From Pseudoips prasinana (taxonomy: Eukaryota; Arthropoda; Insecta; Lepidoptera; Nolidae), in the NCBI GenBank assembly GCA_951640165.1, contig OX621250.1:4712001-4776000 (forward strand): a DNA stretch of 64,000 nt, written 5' to 3'. The notes beneath the pieces are model-generated. The model was not told where the DNA came from. It was given only the letters and a program-made list of their open reading frames with translations, and did no database searches. Made by a program: the position numbers and the translations under genes. Positions 50,461-63,193 of the stretch are shown one piece after another. Every line of letters begins with the position of its first letter. Within the stretch, counting starts at the first letter, position 1.

Positions 50461-51031
50461 TATTAAGGTATTATTATTATGACGGACCTTGTGTTAATAA
50501 CAACGGTCGCGCTTTAATGCTACCACCGGATCCAATGCGCCCCAACTGAGAAGACCTAGCGAAACAAACTCACTGGGTTCATCTACCACCGGTTTCAACA
50601 CGACCCAGTTGAGACGGTCCGGCGAAACATACTCAAGCGGGCATGAACACAGGATTTGGTCGAATTAGAGTAATTATTTAGTAGGCAAACACAATATATG
50701 CTCGATCGGTTGTCTGAATGCTTATTATTTTTTTCAGTAATATACGAAACTTCACTCTCTCAATTTCTATCTTCACTATCTTATAACTCCCTCTCAACTT
50801 CCGTTCGCCTTGCCCGATCACTCTTTTAGCTTTCGCCACAACCTCATTCGCTTTATAAGGCCTTGTAAGGCTCATAATTATCTAAGCCTGCTATCGGCTT
50901 AGATTATTTATTTATTTAAGTAACCTAAGTCTATTATCATAAACCTTAAAAATATTTCTATTTAATATGTTACAAGATACACCGATTCATGCATGGCACT
51001 CGTGCCATCAATTAAATAGAAAAAATATAAA
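50461..51031 (-). repeat. Unassigned sequence with a family M copy (50720-50870)
   Basis: TTTTTTCAGTAATATACGAA, CACTATCTTATAACTCCCTC and TCAACTTCCGTTCGCCTTGC belong to family M. CAACCTCATTCGCTTTATAA at 50840 recurs at 51829. Upstream, 50500-50650 holds two similar blocks (ACTGAGAAG/TTGAGACGG with GCGAAACA-ACTCA), a small duplication. No gene. Confidence 0.4.
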
Positions 51032-51285
51032 CAGTCACCGTAGCCTAGTTGGTAGTGCTCCTGCCTACGAAGCTGGTGGTCCTGGTTTCGAATCCCGGTA
51101 AGTGCAAATATTTGTGTGATGAGCACGAATATTTGTTTCTGAGTCATGGATGTTTTCTATGTATTTAAGTATGTATCTATCTACATATATTAGTATGTAT
51201 ATCGTCGCCTGGTACCCATAGTACAAGCTTTGCTTAGTTTGGGGCTAGGATGATCTGTGTGGTATTGTCCCAAGATATTATTAAA
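51032..51285 (+). mobile_element. tRNA-derived SINE, family B, full length
   Basis: GTCACCGTAGCCTAGTTGGT (A box), GGTTTCGAATCCCGGTAAGT (B box), body and tail as in 34106-34360, ending GTCCCAAGATATTATTAAAA. Confidence 0.88.
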
Positions 51286-51419
51286 AAAAAAATTAAAACA
51301 TACTCTTAACTAAAAATAAGGAAACAATATTAACATATAAATCCAGAACAATAATAATATAATAATTTATTTATATTTTTGTCTCTTTTAAGAACTTCAA
51401 ACGTCTATGCTTCAAATTG

Positions 51420-51595
51420 GCTATGAGAGCAAGAGAGCAAGAAAATGTGGGCACGCACCTATCTTTCTTGTCCTTTTAGTAATATACAAAAAGTAACCTC
51501 TCTTTCTATCTTCACTATTTTATATCCTCCCTCTCAATTTTCGTTACGTTTAACGTTCTCGTCAGGCATTCACCAGCTTTTCCCCATGTCAAGCT
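51420..51595 (-). repeat. Family M repeat copy
   Basis: GCTATGAGAGCAAGAGAGCA, CACGCACCTATCTTTCTTGT, TCCCTCTCAATTTTCGTTAC and GCATTCACCAGCTTTTCC. Reverse of 35700-36075. Confidence 0.5.
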
Positions 51596-51944
51596 TGCGG
51601 ACGTTTTATTTCAATAATAACAAGTTGCAAGTAGAACATATCAATGCAGTTGATATTATTTATTTACAAGTATCTGATTGGCGTCTGCTCGTTGAGAATA
51701 TTCTGTTCAAATACAAGACTCATTTATCCATCATACACTCGAGTACAAAATTGGATGAAGCGAATCTTTTATACACAATAACTAAAATGTCGTTGATAAT
51801 GTTGATATAACCATTTATGTTATTTAGCCAACCTCATTCGCTTTATAAGACCTTTTAAGGCTCATAATAATTTCATTTATTATTTTTGATAAGCTTAGGT
51901 ATACAACACATAGGTAGGTCTTAATATAAAATTGTATCTCATTT
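51596..51944. other. No gene recognised; small duplicated block
   Basis: The C-terminal half of a plus-strand ORF (51445-51810) has no motif. 51825-51875 repeats 50836-50885. Confidence 0.3.
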
Positions 51945-52935
51945 CAAAAAATGCAGCAAAATGGCATACAGGGACTAATGCTGGAACTGTTGAAAAACTA
52001 CCATTTAAATAGATATAACACGGTCAGCATAGCGGGTGAACGCAGCGATCCTATTGCAACGTGTCATGGCACGGCACAAGGTTCGATTCTCGGACCGTCT
52101 GAGTACCTTATTTACGTTAACGATATTATTATGTGTAAGATTTTCCGGCATGGATCTGTATATCAATTTGCAGACCATACATGTATAATTACAGCTCATG
52201 AGGACCTTTCGAGGGCCCAAAGTATGATGCAAGTGATATGGGTCTATCTATAAACTACAGCAAAACGAAACTTTTGTACATTCACTCACCATATAAAAAA
52301 ACAGCTGGTCACCCTGAGATAGTTGCACATGAGCACATTTGGATGCATCGAAAGGACTTCACATGTACGTGTTCAACATTGGAACTAGTCAAAGAACATA
52401 CCTACCTGGGACTAAAAATCGATGAGAAATTTAACTGGGGTCCACATGTTGAACACGTATGCGGTAAGCTAAGCGGTATTGTCAAAATTGTACTTAATTA
52501 AAAATAAGGTCCCATACAGAACGTTAAGACTACTGTATATGGCACTAGCTGACTCCGCAATAAATTGTATACCTAACTTGACTAGAACATCACGACCAAG
52601 TAATTTACGTAACTTGCCACATATGGCAACATTCGTAATACCTGTATATACTAATGTATACGGTGAGAGAACATCAAAATATGTATTACCTAAAATTTTA
52701 AACAGTATACCTAAACATGTAGTTAATAAGCTTGATAACAAGAACAGTAGACAAATACGTAACATTCTGAAGAGACATTACATTAATACCCGACAAATTA
52801 TGTAATTAATCATGATTATGTTTTAAATACCAAGGTATAGCAACTCCTTAACTGAATAATCTATTTAGTTTTAGATTAAGTTAAGTCAATTTCAAAAATA
52901 ATTGTAAGTTTTTTTAATGCAATAAACAGATAATT
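51945..52935 (+). pseudogene. LINE reverse transcriptase remnant with mutated catalytic box
   Basis: The first segment (51951-52253) has GIQGLMLELLKNYHLNR, GTAQGSILGPSEYLIYVNDI and YQFADHTC, where FADD has become FADH, so the enzyme would be dead. The second (52238-52501, another frame) has KTKLLYIHSPY and HTYLGLKIDEKFNWGPHVEH. The third (52479-52805) has LIKNKVPYRTLRLLYMALADSAI and, after a deletion, a C-terminal domain (VYGERTSKYVLPKILNSIPKHV). AT-rich 3' sequence with AATAAA at about 52921 follows. An old non-LTR copy of uncertain clade. Confidence 0.65.
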
Positions 52936-53159
52936 TATTTATTATTTATATATAAAATATCATTCCGCTATGTTGTGCCGCATATAATCAGCGTACAAAA
53001 TTGGAGTTGTCGACATATTTTTTTTTATATTAATTTTAATTACACATTACATTTAATAACAAAGAAAATAAACAAAAGTTGAGAAAAGGAGAAATAATAC
53101 AATCACATTAATACATTACATGTCAAGGAACCAAAGCACCGAAACTAATAGGTGGAGTT

Positions 53160-53465
53160 TTAAGAGAGGTAGGGCATAGCGTTCATTCGCTCAAAGGGCA
53201 GCCCGACTGGGGAAGTACCTCCACCTTACAGAAGACACTCCTTAGTAATAACATTAATAATTTTAATGTTGTGTTTCTGAGTGTGAGTAAGGTCGCCAGA
53301 GCTCATTGGGGTGGGGGGAAGGGTCAGCAACACTTGTTTGCTGATTTTCAAAGGCCGGTAACACACCCGCGACTCCTCTGGTGTTGCGGGTGTCCATGGG
53401 CGGTGGTGATCATTACCATCAGGTGACCCACTTGCTCGTTTGTCGCCCTCTTCTATAAAAAAAAA
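53160..53465 (-). repeat. Interspersed repeat, copy 2 of 39728-40025
   Basis: GAGAGGTAGGGCATAGC, AGCCCGACTGGGGAAGTACC, AAGGGTCAGCAACACTTGTT, GTGTCCATGGGCGGTGGTGA, CACTTGCTCGTTTGTCGCCC. Confidence 0.65.
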
Positions 53466-53864
53466 ACCTTTATACCTTTGCTTATCATCTATAAAGTCTG
53501 TGATTGAGTAGTAACATCCCAACACTAAAAACACAAACAAACATTTTTTTAAAGATCAATGCATTCCTCGTTCCGGACGGATGGTGGTATTTTATTGTAA
53601 TATGGTGACGTCATACCAAGGACACTTTTCGTATATAGAGATGTATTGTGGGGTGTAGCACGAATGGTATTCGGATGAGTTCTAAAGTCAAGAGTGTCAA
53701 ATAGGTGAAAGTTACCCTTGACAAATACGCACATCTCAAATATGTATTTTAAATCTTTAAAGAAAGTTTCACAACTGTCAGTCGATTGCATTTTTAGAAA
53801 ACGAACATAAACATAGTTTTTGGGCTTTAAAAGTAAAGTCCTTTTTTTGTTATTTTTCTTTTTG
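53466..53864. other. No gene recognised
   Basis: A minus-strand ORF at 53549-53878 has no known motif. Unassigned sequence. Confidence 0.3.
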
Positions 53865-56745
53865 ATATGGCAGGGCATGCCACCCGTAAAAAGTGTCTGC
53901 CGGGTGGGTATGACGACCTCGCACCGACTAAACCTAAGCTGTCGTGGAATGTTTCTGGCGCCTGATAGGAGGAGTCCCGGGGATGCGGGTATGCTGGTCC
54001 GGTGCCCCCCTTTTGCGCCGTGTCACAAATGTCCGGGACACACACCCTGTGAGGACTCTGAGTTGCCCTACCCAATTGCCGACTCCTGCCAGTCAGGCAG
54101 AGAGACTGCGCCATAAACAGATCATTGTCTTCCCGAAGCTGCTTGCAAGGCGGCAGTAGAGGATACTTCTCATACTGCCACCGCCGCCCCAACGCCTCCA
54201 CCGTCTGCGAGCGCCACGGTTTCCCATGTGGTGGAGTCGCCTGCCAGCATCTAATACACGACTGGTGGCGGCGAAAGATCCCGTCCGATCACAGCGACCA
54301 GGACTCGCCTCTCGACCAGCCGGCCACTCTTCCAGAGTATGCTGGGCTGAGTCCAGGTCGCTACCGCAGTGGTGTCATCGCTTTTCGGCCGATCCGAGTC
54401 AGGTGCTCACCGAAACACCCGTGTCCAGTGAGTATCTGAGTCAGTCTGTAGGTGACGTATATGCCTAGGCACGTAATGATGGACCAGTGCCTCCCGTATC
54501 CCCCGCCAGGGAACGGAGTTGAAGGCGCTGACGATGTCTAAGCTCACCGCCATTTTATCACTTTGTACGGGCGCCCCCATGGGTCCCTATCCAGTCCCTC
54601 GATGAGCTCGTTCCAGGACCGAGCTTTGGCTTCCGCTATCGCAATGGATAGAGGCGCCTTGCCTTGACGGCGACTTTATACGCCCTGTGCGCTCCGGCAG
54701 CCTCTTTGGGATTGGCTCGCCTCCTCCGACGGGCCCGCTGGTGTCGGCGACGCGCTGCAACATACTCCGAACGGAGTCACGCGATTTCGGCCGACCACCA
54801 ATGCTGCGAGCCTCGTCTGTCATCCGGACGGATGCGGGGCATCAACGTGTCGCAGATGCGAGACATGATGCCCCGGAACCAGCCTGCTTGTGAATTGGGA
54901 TCGGACGGGATCCTTTCTCCACACTCACTCGCACCCAAGGCGATGGCTACGACGGCAGCCGTCAGCACGTCCCGGTCCAAGCGGTGGACGGTAGGCCACG
55001 CTAAAAAGAATGTGACAGTGATCCGACAGCGTGGCTATTTCCTCCGCAACTCGCCACCCCGAGACCAGGTGCATGGCCGAGGGAGTCGCCCTCGTCAAGT
55101 TGACGATCGACTCCCCCCGCCACCGCACACAGGTGCTGACTGAACCCCGGTTTAAAAGACGGAGGTCCAGTCCAGTGGTCCATTGCAACAGTGACTCCCC
55201 TCGAACGTCGTCCCGGGCATCGCCCCACACACTAGAGTGGGCGTTAAAATCGCCCAGGATGAGTACCGAACGGGACTGGTAAGAGCTAATATGGCTCGTT
55301 AGCCGTCCAGGTACGCCTCAAAATTTGCGAGGCCGCAATTCGGGGAGATGTAGCAGCCCACCACGACTGCTGGTCCCCACTCCACGACGACGAATCCGGG
55401 CCCCTTGGCCAGAAGTGCGAAATGGGAATCACGTTCCCCTTCTGCCCAATAAATGGCGACGAGGCCCCCATCCGCCCCAAACCAACTAGCTGCGCAAGCT
55501 AGCAACTGGCTCCGCCAGCTGGCCGCTTGCGCAGCGATGGAGGCGTTCAAGTTGCCCTGCAAAATAAGTTGGGGGGAAAGAATGTTTACACCTCCATAGA
55601 CACCTCACCGGGGCCAGAGCCCGGTTCTTTGGATCGCGGAACGGACGTGGCAGGACAACCCGCTCCCCTTTTTAGGTGGCGTAAACCTACCGCTGCCCAG
55701 GCGATGGTTTGCCGGCCTGCCAAGGTCTTTCGCCTTGTGGCCTTGTTGACCACAGACGAAGCACGATGCGCTCCGGTCGCACCCTGTGCACTGAGCCCTG
55801 ACATGCCCCCTCTGCAGGCAGCGGTAACACTGGAGAGCTCTGGGTGAAAGCGCCACCACCCGGACCGACATCCAGCCCACTAGTACCTGGCCGATTTGCG
55901 GGCGGCCGCTAGTGGGCACCGAACCCACACCGAACCTAAGCCCGACGGGGAAAACAGAATTTTGCTGACTTTTACGTCGGCGACGCCACATCCTCCCGCC
56001 GTGGCTATAGTTTCAGCCACTTCGGTCGGGTCGGCGGAGTCATCCAGGTCCATCACCCGGAGCTCTCCCATTGGCACTGGGTGCGCCGCCACCGCACCCG
56101 TCTCAGCTAAGGCAGCGCGATCGGCCTCTTTGGAGGCGGAGGCGGCGGTGGCCGATTTAGGCGGGCAGCCTTTGCCCTGGCCTTTCGGCCAACCATTTGC
56201 GCCCAAGTGCCCTCGGCGGGTGGCGGTGGCACTGTCAGCCCCGGCATCTGCGCATTCCTAGCTGCAGCGGCCTCTGCGGCGGCAGCCCGTCGTCTTCGCG
56301 GCCGACCACCCCGCTTTCCTCGTCGCGGCTTTCACGACGGACGGCACTCGCGGCGGCGCTGCGCTCCCAGCGAGTGGTGGGCGGATGGCCCTCCCTGGGA
56401 AATCTCTGATATTTTATCTTGGCGCATCTGGACCAAGCGCTGATCCCAGATGCGCCATATTTCTCGGTCCAGAAGGGCCGCAATCTTCTCGCATGGCGAA
56501 GTAAGATCTTCCCGGGCTACGACAGAGGGAGGAGTGCCAGCACTGCTTCTCCGCTGTTCTAGGGCCGCATTGTTCCCCTGCTATGCCAAGGCTGGATGCG
56601 ATGATCCCGATGTGCGTCTCTCCGGCATCAGTGGCGAAGAAAGCCTTAGAGACAGGCGGCCGCGAAGGAGGCAGCGACGGCAGAGGTTGATGTATCTGCC
56701 ACCTTTTCAGAGCCCACCCCCCCCCCCCCCTCATTAGCCACAAGC
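53865..56745 (-). pseudogene. R1-clade LINE with large internal deletion
   Basis: Minus strand, GC-rich against its AT-rich flanks. ORF1 end: three CCHC-like knuckles (CYRCLQRGHVRAQC, CTGCDRSASCFVCGQQGH) at 55700-55900, preceded by an Ala/Arg-rich region. ORF2: endonuclease start (QGNLNASIAAQAASW, GPGFVVVEWGPAVVVGCYIS, 55299-55562), LILGDFNAHSSVWG near 55220-55265, RGSVSTCVRWRGESIVNL and ETLSDH-like TLSDH near 55030-55140, then IRPDDRRGSQHWWSAEIA. Around 54575 it jumps to VSLDIVSAFNSVPW (RT motif A) and at about 54460 to the C-terminal domain; the FADD core is missing. Several frames are shifted. The 3' UTR (53870-54120) matches 38470-38796. The many plus-strand ORFs here are shadows. Confidence 0.78.
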
Positions 56746-58141
56746 AGTAACCCTTTCACGTGGTACTAATCCCAATCCGAGAAACGATTACTACCTGCTC
56801 CCGGTGTGTACCGTCCCATAAGCTTCTGTTCCCACCGAATATGAGTATTCGAATGGGACCAGTATTCTTGGGCTCACGAGGAGGTTTTCCGACCTAGCAC
56901 GCCATCCTATCCTATTCTATTCTGTTCTATTCTATGTCCCGCAGTGGACTATATGAGGCAGATGATGTGACAAAAAAAGTCACCTATGATCACACATGAG
57001 TCATTGTTTAGGCCCTAACAGGTGTTCTCAATAAAAGCAGTGGACTGTATAAATAGGTATATTGGAAATAGTTGGTCAGCATAGTCACATTACAAACAAT
57101 AAAGACATGCCCGATCCCTGGCTCGCGTGGAAGACAAGTAAAAGTGCAGCGGAGAGGAATGCGGGCGCAACGTGAGGGCGGGACCGGGGACGCAGATCAC
57201 GGCCCCACCATTCCGCTCTGCTACAGGTAGCTTAGGCGACGACAGTAATAATCAAATAATGAAATTTATTCAGCACTTGGGTATTTACATATATTACACG
57301 GGTTTAAAAACAGTAATTAAAGCAACAAAATATTTTGAATTAGTCCGTCCGTGCGGTCTGTTTCGTCACATATATTTTTAATATCCTTAAATAAATAATA
57401 AATAGCAAGTTACTAAGCTATAATTGTTACATTTAGCAATTGTATATTAAAATTAAAGAATTGAAAACAACAAGTTGTCTAGCGCAAAAGGCTCTCAACC
57501 AGTAGCTTAATTTAAGCGACTAATACCTGAGGGCACCGGGCTTATGAGATTCGGGCCACAGCTCAGGCGGCCGCTGAAGTAAAAAGATGGAATTCAAAAT
57601 GGGGGTCAGATCACTTGCACAGGATTAACGATCACGTGTTAAGGGGGCAACGCTATCCTCGCTGCTGAGGATCCTACCCTAGTTAGCCTGCGGCTTTCTC
57701 TATCTACCTAGGTGGACGACCCGGAGAAGAAAGCCACAAAGAAACTCCGGGCTTGCTTTTTTCGTCTTCTTTTGCTTTTGTTTTCGATTTTTATTTATAC
57801 ATTTTTTTAAACATTGTTTTTTGTTTTTACATTGTGATTGGCTGTTATGTGGGCTAATGCACTCACAGAACCGATGACATCTAGTTAGTGATAATATCAC
57901 GTAAGGAGCATATTTCACTATGATCACCTATAGTAGTGGAATAGATGACTACCTCAATATCGGTTGAACACCCTATCGCTAAACCAATGAGGCAGATAAT
58001 ATTTAACCAACAATAAAAACGTTCTATCAAAGACTATAAAAACAAAATATGTACTCTTTTATTTGACCATAGTTTTTTATCACTTGGCAAACGTATCGTC
58101 ATTTGGCAGGAACGGATATCTGTGTGTAGGCTGTAGAGTAG
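56746..58141. other. Unassigned mixed stretch; (TATTC)n and GC-rich islands
   Basis: (TATTC/TGTTC)n runs from 56908 to 56933. ATGAGGCAGATGATG just after may be a LINE tail. GC-rich segments 57105-57240 and 57490-57750 (GAGGGCACCGGGCTTATGAG, GCTGCTGAGGATCCTACCCT, GACGACCCGGAGAAGAAAGC) look like old transposon 5' or 3' UTR pieces. I see no host gene and no tRNA. Confidence 0.35.
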
Positions 58142-58490
58142 ATATGTATGCATTTTAGGGTTCCGTAGCCAAATGGCAAAAAACGGAACCCTTATAGATT
58201 TGTCATGTCTGTCTGTCTGTCTGTCCGTCCGTATGTTACAGGCACTTTTTTCCGAAACTATAAGAGCTGTACTGTTGAAACTTGGTAAGTAGATGTATTC
58301 TGTGAACCGCATTAAGATTTTCACACAAAAATAGAAAAAGAATAATAATTTTGGGGGTTCCCCATACTTAGAACTGAAACTCTAAAAATATTTTTTAATT
58401 GTACCCATACATGTGGGGTATCTATGGATAGGTCTTTAAAAATGATATTGAGGTTTCTAATATCATTTTTTCTAAACTGAATAATTACTA
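58142..58490 (-). repeat. Interspersed repeat, copy of 2395-2870
   Basis: GGGTTCCGTAGCCAAATGGC, ATGTCTGTCTGTCTGTCTGT, ACTATAAGAGCTGTACTGTT, GGTTCCCCATACTTAGAACT, TCTAATATCATTTTTTCTAA. Better preserved than the first copy; it abuts the R1-clade remnant at 58493. Confidence 0.65.
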
Positions 58491-58492
58491 CG

Positions 58493-59327
58493 GGCTAACG
58501 GCTGCCGCCGCCACCCCGACGCCTCCTCCGCCTACGAGCGGGATCGGCTCGTTCCCGATCCCGTTCGGCGGCCTCCTTCTGCAGCAAAACTGCCTCACAG
58601 AAGGAGACCACGGCGTCCAATTTGGTGGAGTCGCCAGCCAGCATCGCATACACGACTGCTGGCGGCGAAAGATCCCGTCCGATCTCAGCGACCAGGACTC
58701 GTCTCTCGGCCTCCCAGGCCGGGCACTCCTCCAGCGTATGCTGGGCAGAGTCCAGGTCGCTCCCGCAATGGTGACAATGTGTCGTCGCTTTTCGGCCGAT
58801 CCGGCACAGATACTCACCGAAACACCCGTGTCCGGTGAGTATCTGTGTCAGTCTGTAGGTGACGTAACCACCCTTCCTTCCCACCCAGGCCTCGAGGTGA
58901 GGCAGGATAGCACCGACGGCACGTTGGCGCGCGTTCAGGCGCAACTCCAGCCGTGCGTGCCACTGTGTTAGTACGCGCCGGTGTGCATCCCGCCTATGGG
59001 CAATGAGCGTCTGCTCTGGCGCCTCACCGCTCTCCCGGCGGACACGGATTTCGGTGTAAAACGTCGCGTCAACTGCCGCCAGGAGATCAAACGGCGGGAG
59101 GCGCGCCAGGAGTGTCGCCGCCTCAAAGGATACCGTTCGGTATCCTCGTGCGATCCGTATGGCCACCACACGCTGCAGGCAGTTCAAAATAGCTCTGCAG
59201 CGGGAGGCGCCCGTCAGGCGTTCAGACCAGATGGGCGCCCCATAAAGGACCATTGATCGCACGACACCTCCGTAGAGGCGGCGAACTTCTTCCCGGGAGG
59301 TCGGCAAACCTAATAGCCGGACAGACC
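58493..59327 (-). pseudogene. R1-clade LINE ORF2 C-terminal remnant
   Basis: Minus-strand open frame from the copia insertion point to a stop at 58495: RSVRLLGLPTSREEVRRLYG, VVRSMVLYGAPIWSERL, RGYRTVSFEAATLLARLPPF, YRLTQILTGHGCFGEYLCRI, then a CCHC-like CHHCGSDLDSAQHTLEECPAW and an Arg/Gly-rich end. This is the thumb and C-terminal domain of R1-clade ORF2. The first 11 residues of the 288-codon frame come from the copia LTR, not from the LINE. The same family as 53865-56745 and 38340-38796. The reverse transcriptase core is absent; the rest of the LINE is not clearly found beyond the copia element. Confidence 0.78.
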
Positions 59328-59499
59328 TGTTAATGTAATGGAACGCATCCTGGTACGCCATCTTACTTTTTCTATATACTCTTTGTAATCTGCCTCTTTG
59401 TTACTGAGTACGTATTCTCACTCAAGTATTGAATAAACTGTGTTAACATAAAATACCATCTTTAATTACCACATCCACGCAACATAGAATATTCTTTCA
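59328..59499 (+). repeat. 5' LTR of the copia element
   Basis: 172 bp, TG...CA. It contains TATATACTC and AATAAACTG, the likely TATA and polyadenylation signals. It differs from the 3' LTR only in ACATCCACGC versus ACAACCTCGC. Confidence 0.94.
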
Positions 59500-59511
59500 T
59501 GGTAGCAGAGC
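59500..59511 (+). promoter_or_regulatory. Primer-binding site (initiator tRNA-Met)
   Basis: TGGTAGCAGAGC begins directly after the LTR and is complementary to the 3' end of initiator tRNA-Met (GCTCTGCTACCA), the standard copia-group primer. Confidence 0.85.
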
Positions 59512-59623
59512 GTGGTTCCGATGTGGTACGGTTGGAATAAAGAAGAATAACTTCAATCAGAAAATTGTCGGCGCGATTTGAATTTGAGGTTAAGAAAGCA
59601 CATTTTTGGTAAAGTATCGCAAC

Positions 59624-62600
59624 ATGAGCCAAAATATGTTCAATCTGGAGAAATTAATCGGAAGAGAAAACTTCACAACGTGGAAATTCAGTATGAAGAC
59701 TTATTTGGAACATGAGGACTTGTGGTGCTGCGTCGAACGTCCCGATGATAAACTTGTAGATGAAAGTAAAGACGTGAAGGCGAAGTCAAAGCTGATATTG
59801 TTGTTGGACCCACAGAATTATGTGCATGTTCAAGAATGCAAAACTGCAAAACAAGTATGGGATAGTTTACAAAGGGCTTTTGATGACAATGGTTTAACTA
59901 GAAGAGTAGGTCTACTCAAAGACCTGATAAACACTACACTGGAATCGAGTAATAGTGTTGAGGGCTATGTAAGTAAGATAATGAACACTGCTCACAAACT
60001 GCGGAACATTGGATTTGATGTAAATGATGAGTGGCTTGGTACTTTGATGTTGGCCGGTCTACCGGACGAATACAAACCTATGATCATGGGACTGGAGAGT
60101 TCTGGCATTAAAATCAGTGCAGACTCAGTTAAGTCTAAACTCATACAAGAGGTAAACTCATCAAAGTCATCAGCATTCCACACAAATACTAAGAAAACTA
60201 GAAATATTGTGCAATCAGTGAAATCTAAGGGTCCTAGATGTTTTCATTGTAATAAGAGTGGTCATTTTGCCAAATATTGTAAACTGCCAAAGAAAAAATT
60301 AACAAATAAAGGAGAGAGTTCCAGTTTTGTAGCAGCATTCTCAGCGACAGACAAAGGAGTCAATATTAATGAGAAATGGTTATTGGACTCAGGTGCATCC
60401 ATGCACATGACAAGTAGAAATGATTGGATGTACAATGTCACCGAACCAACTATAAAGCAAATTACTGTAGCTAACAGAGAGCCATTAGCTGTGAAGGGAG
60501 TTGGCTGTATTAACATACACATAAGTAAAGATGATGTGATACAAGTTAAAAATGTTTTGTATGTTCCTGGTCTAGCTGCCAACCTACTGTCGGTCAGCAC
60601 TATTGTGCAAAACGGACATAAAGTGACTTTTACCAACGAGGGATGTGAAATACAAAATGGTAATAATAAAGTGGTCTGTACAGCAACATTGAGTAACAAA
60701 CTATATATAATGGACACCAGTTATGAAGTGGCATATGCAACCTCAAGTTCTCTGAATAATAGTACTTATCTGTGGCACCTGCGAATGGGTCATTTGAATG
60801 TTTTAGATGTGAAGAAGCTGCCTGTTTGTACTGATGGTGTGACTCTGTCTCAGGATCCAAGTAATGTCACATGTACTCACTGCATGGAAGGTAAGCAAAC
60901 CAGAATGCCATTTAATAGTGTTGGTTCTAGAGCAACAAGGCCACTAGAACTTATTCATTCCGATTTATGTGGCCCAATGGAAAATTTGTCATTCGGAGGT
61001 ATGAAATACTTAATTACTTTCATTGATGACTTTACACGAATGGTCCATGTGTATTTTATGAGAGATAAGTTAAATATTCTAGAGACATTTAAACATTTTA
61101 AATTGAAAGTAGAGAATGAATTAAATCAGAAGATAACAAAGCTTCGAACTGATAATGGTAAAGAATACTGCAATAATAACTTTGAACAGTACTTATCTAA
61201 TCATGGTATAACTCATCAGACCTCTACTCCATATACTCCCCAGCAAAATGGAATGGCTGAAAGAATGAACAGGACTTTAGTTGAACGAGCAAGGTGCATG
61301 CTGTTCTATGCTAACCTAGAGAAAAGATACTGGGCTGAAGCACTAGCAACTGCTGCATATGTGGTGAACCGTTCCCCTACAAAGTCACTACAAGGTAAAA
61401 CCCCATATGAGATGTGGAAAGGTAAGAAACCTAATTTATCACACATGAGGATATTTGGTTCAAAAGCTATGGTTTATGTACCCAAAGAAAAGCGACAAAA
61501 GTGGGACAAAAAATCTGTAAAAATGATATTTGTGGGCCATTGTGAAAACACAAAGGGATATCGATTGATGGACCCCGAATCACACAAAGTTGTGAAAAGC
61601 AGAGATGTTTCTTTTATAGAAAATTACAATGACAATGCCAGTGAACCCATTGAATATGATACTAATTTTCCAGGACAGAGGAGCCAATCAACCACTGTAT
61701 GCTCCGTCCCACTAGAAAGTACAAATTCAAGCAGTATGAGAAATAATATACACACTCAGGAGTCATTAACGTCCGTACCTGTGATGTCTAACAGAGACTC
61801 TGATATACCAGGTAATACTGAAGACTCAAGTGATTATGAGACTGATACTGGACATCTTGATGAAACTTACTATCCTCCATGTCATTTGAAACAAGATTAC
61901 AATAGTAATGTAACATTGAGGTCAACGAGGTCACGGAATAAACAAAATAAGGGGCAAATTGACAAGCAGGGCCTATTGTGTTTGTTAACTGAATCAAACG
62001 ACCCACAGACTGTTGAGGAAGCACTTGCATCATCTCATGCTACGGAACGGAAGAAGGCCATGGACGAGGAATATTTTTCTCTGATGAAAAATAAAACATG
62101 GAGTTTGACTGATCTCCCACTAGGGAAAAAGGCTCTTCCATATAAATGGGTATTTAAAACAAAGACTGACCAACGTGGGAATGTTCAGAGGTACAAGGCA
62201 AGGCTTGTAATAAAAGGCTATGCTCAAAGATGGGGCACAGATTATGAAGAAATTTACTCACCAGTTGTCAGCTACACAACTATACGCTACTTATTTGCTT
62301 TAGCAGCCAGGTATGGATTGGAGATAGACCAAATGGATGCTGTATCAGCTTTTCTACAAGGAGATATTGATAGAGAAATTTACATGCAGCAACCAGAAGA
62401 GTATAAGCATGGGTCTAAGGTATGCATGCTACATAAATCTATATATGGACTAAAGCAGGCCAGCAGACTCTGGAATTTGAAATTAAACTCTGTCCTACAT
62501 GAGTTAGGAATGACACAGTCAAAAACAGATCCCTGTGTCTATTATAATGCAGAAAAGAATACTTTTATAGCCATCTGGGTAGATGATTTGCTTCTATTTA

Positions 62601-63193
62601 CTGCAGATAAAAATACTAAAACTAATTTTAAACAGAAACTACAAGAACACTTTGAAATGAAAGACATTGGTCAAGCAAGTCATTGTGTGGGTCTGCACAT
62701 AACCAGGGATGGAGACAAAGTGTTGATAGATCAAAAAGATTATATAATAGAAATATTATCAAGATTTAGAATGTCTGATAGTAAACCAGTGAAAACACCT
62801 TTTGAAGCCGGTCTGAAATTTAGTGATGAAAAGTTAGAAGCAAAAACTACTGACTGTCCATATCAACAAGCCATTGGTTCATTACTGTACGTGGCCCAGG
62901 CTACAAGACCTGACATATCATTCGCAGTAAATACACTGAGCAGGTTTAACAAAAGCCCTACAGCTGCACACTGGACAGCAGTAAAAAGAATATTCAGATA
63001 TCTTCAGGGTACCAAAGACTTTAAGTTACAATATACCAAGAATGGTAATCAGAGTATCACAGGGTATTGTGATGCTGATTGGGCCAGCGATGTGCGTGAT
63101 AGAAAGTCGTGCTCGGGTTATATATTTTTGTTACAGGGTGGTGCAATATCTTGGCGGTCACATAAAGCAGACTGTGGCATTATCCACTGCTGA
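59624..63193 (+). pseudogene. gag-pol: copia Gag-Pol polyprotein, frameshifted near the end
   Basis: The likely start is ATG 59624 (MSQNMFNLEKL); the frame is open six codons upstream from a TTG. Domains: gag UBN2 type (ENFTTWKFSMKTYL, early); CCHC knuckle CFHCNKSGHFAKYC (about 205-218); protease DSGASMHM (about 255); GAG-pre-integrase LWHLRMGHLN (about 383); integrase core HSDLCGPM (D, about 446), RTDNGKEY (D, about 508), QQNGMAERMNRT (E, about 546); reverse transcriptase KWVFKTKTDQRG (about 840), VDDLLLF (about 986); RNase H start YCDADWASD (about 1150). After WRSH-K a one-base gain near 63167 throws it out of frame, and it stops at 63193. All catalytic motifs before this point look intact. 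Confidence 0.93.

Noticed and set aside
53820..56737. Many plus-strand ORFs of 70-160 codons
   Set aside because: They lie opposite an R1-clade LINE whose minus-strand motifs are clear; GC-rich sequence opens long shadow frames.
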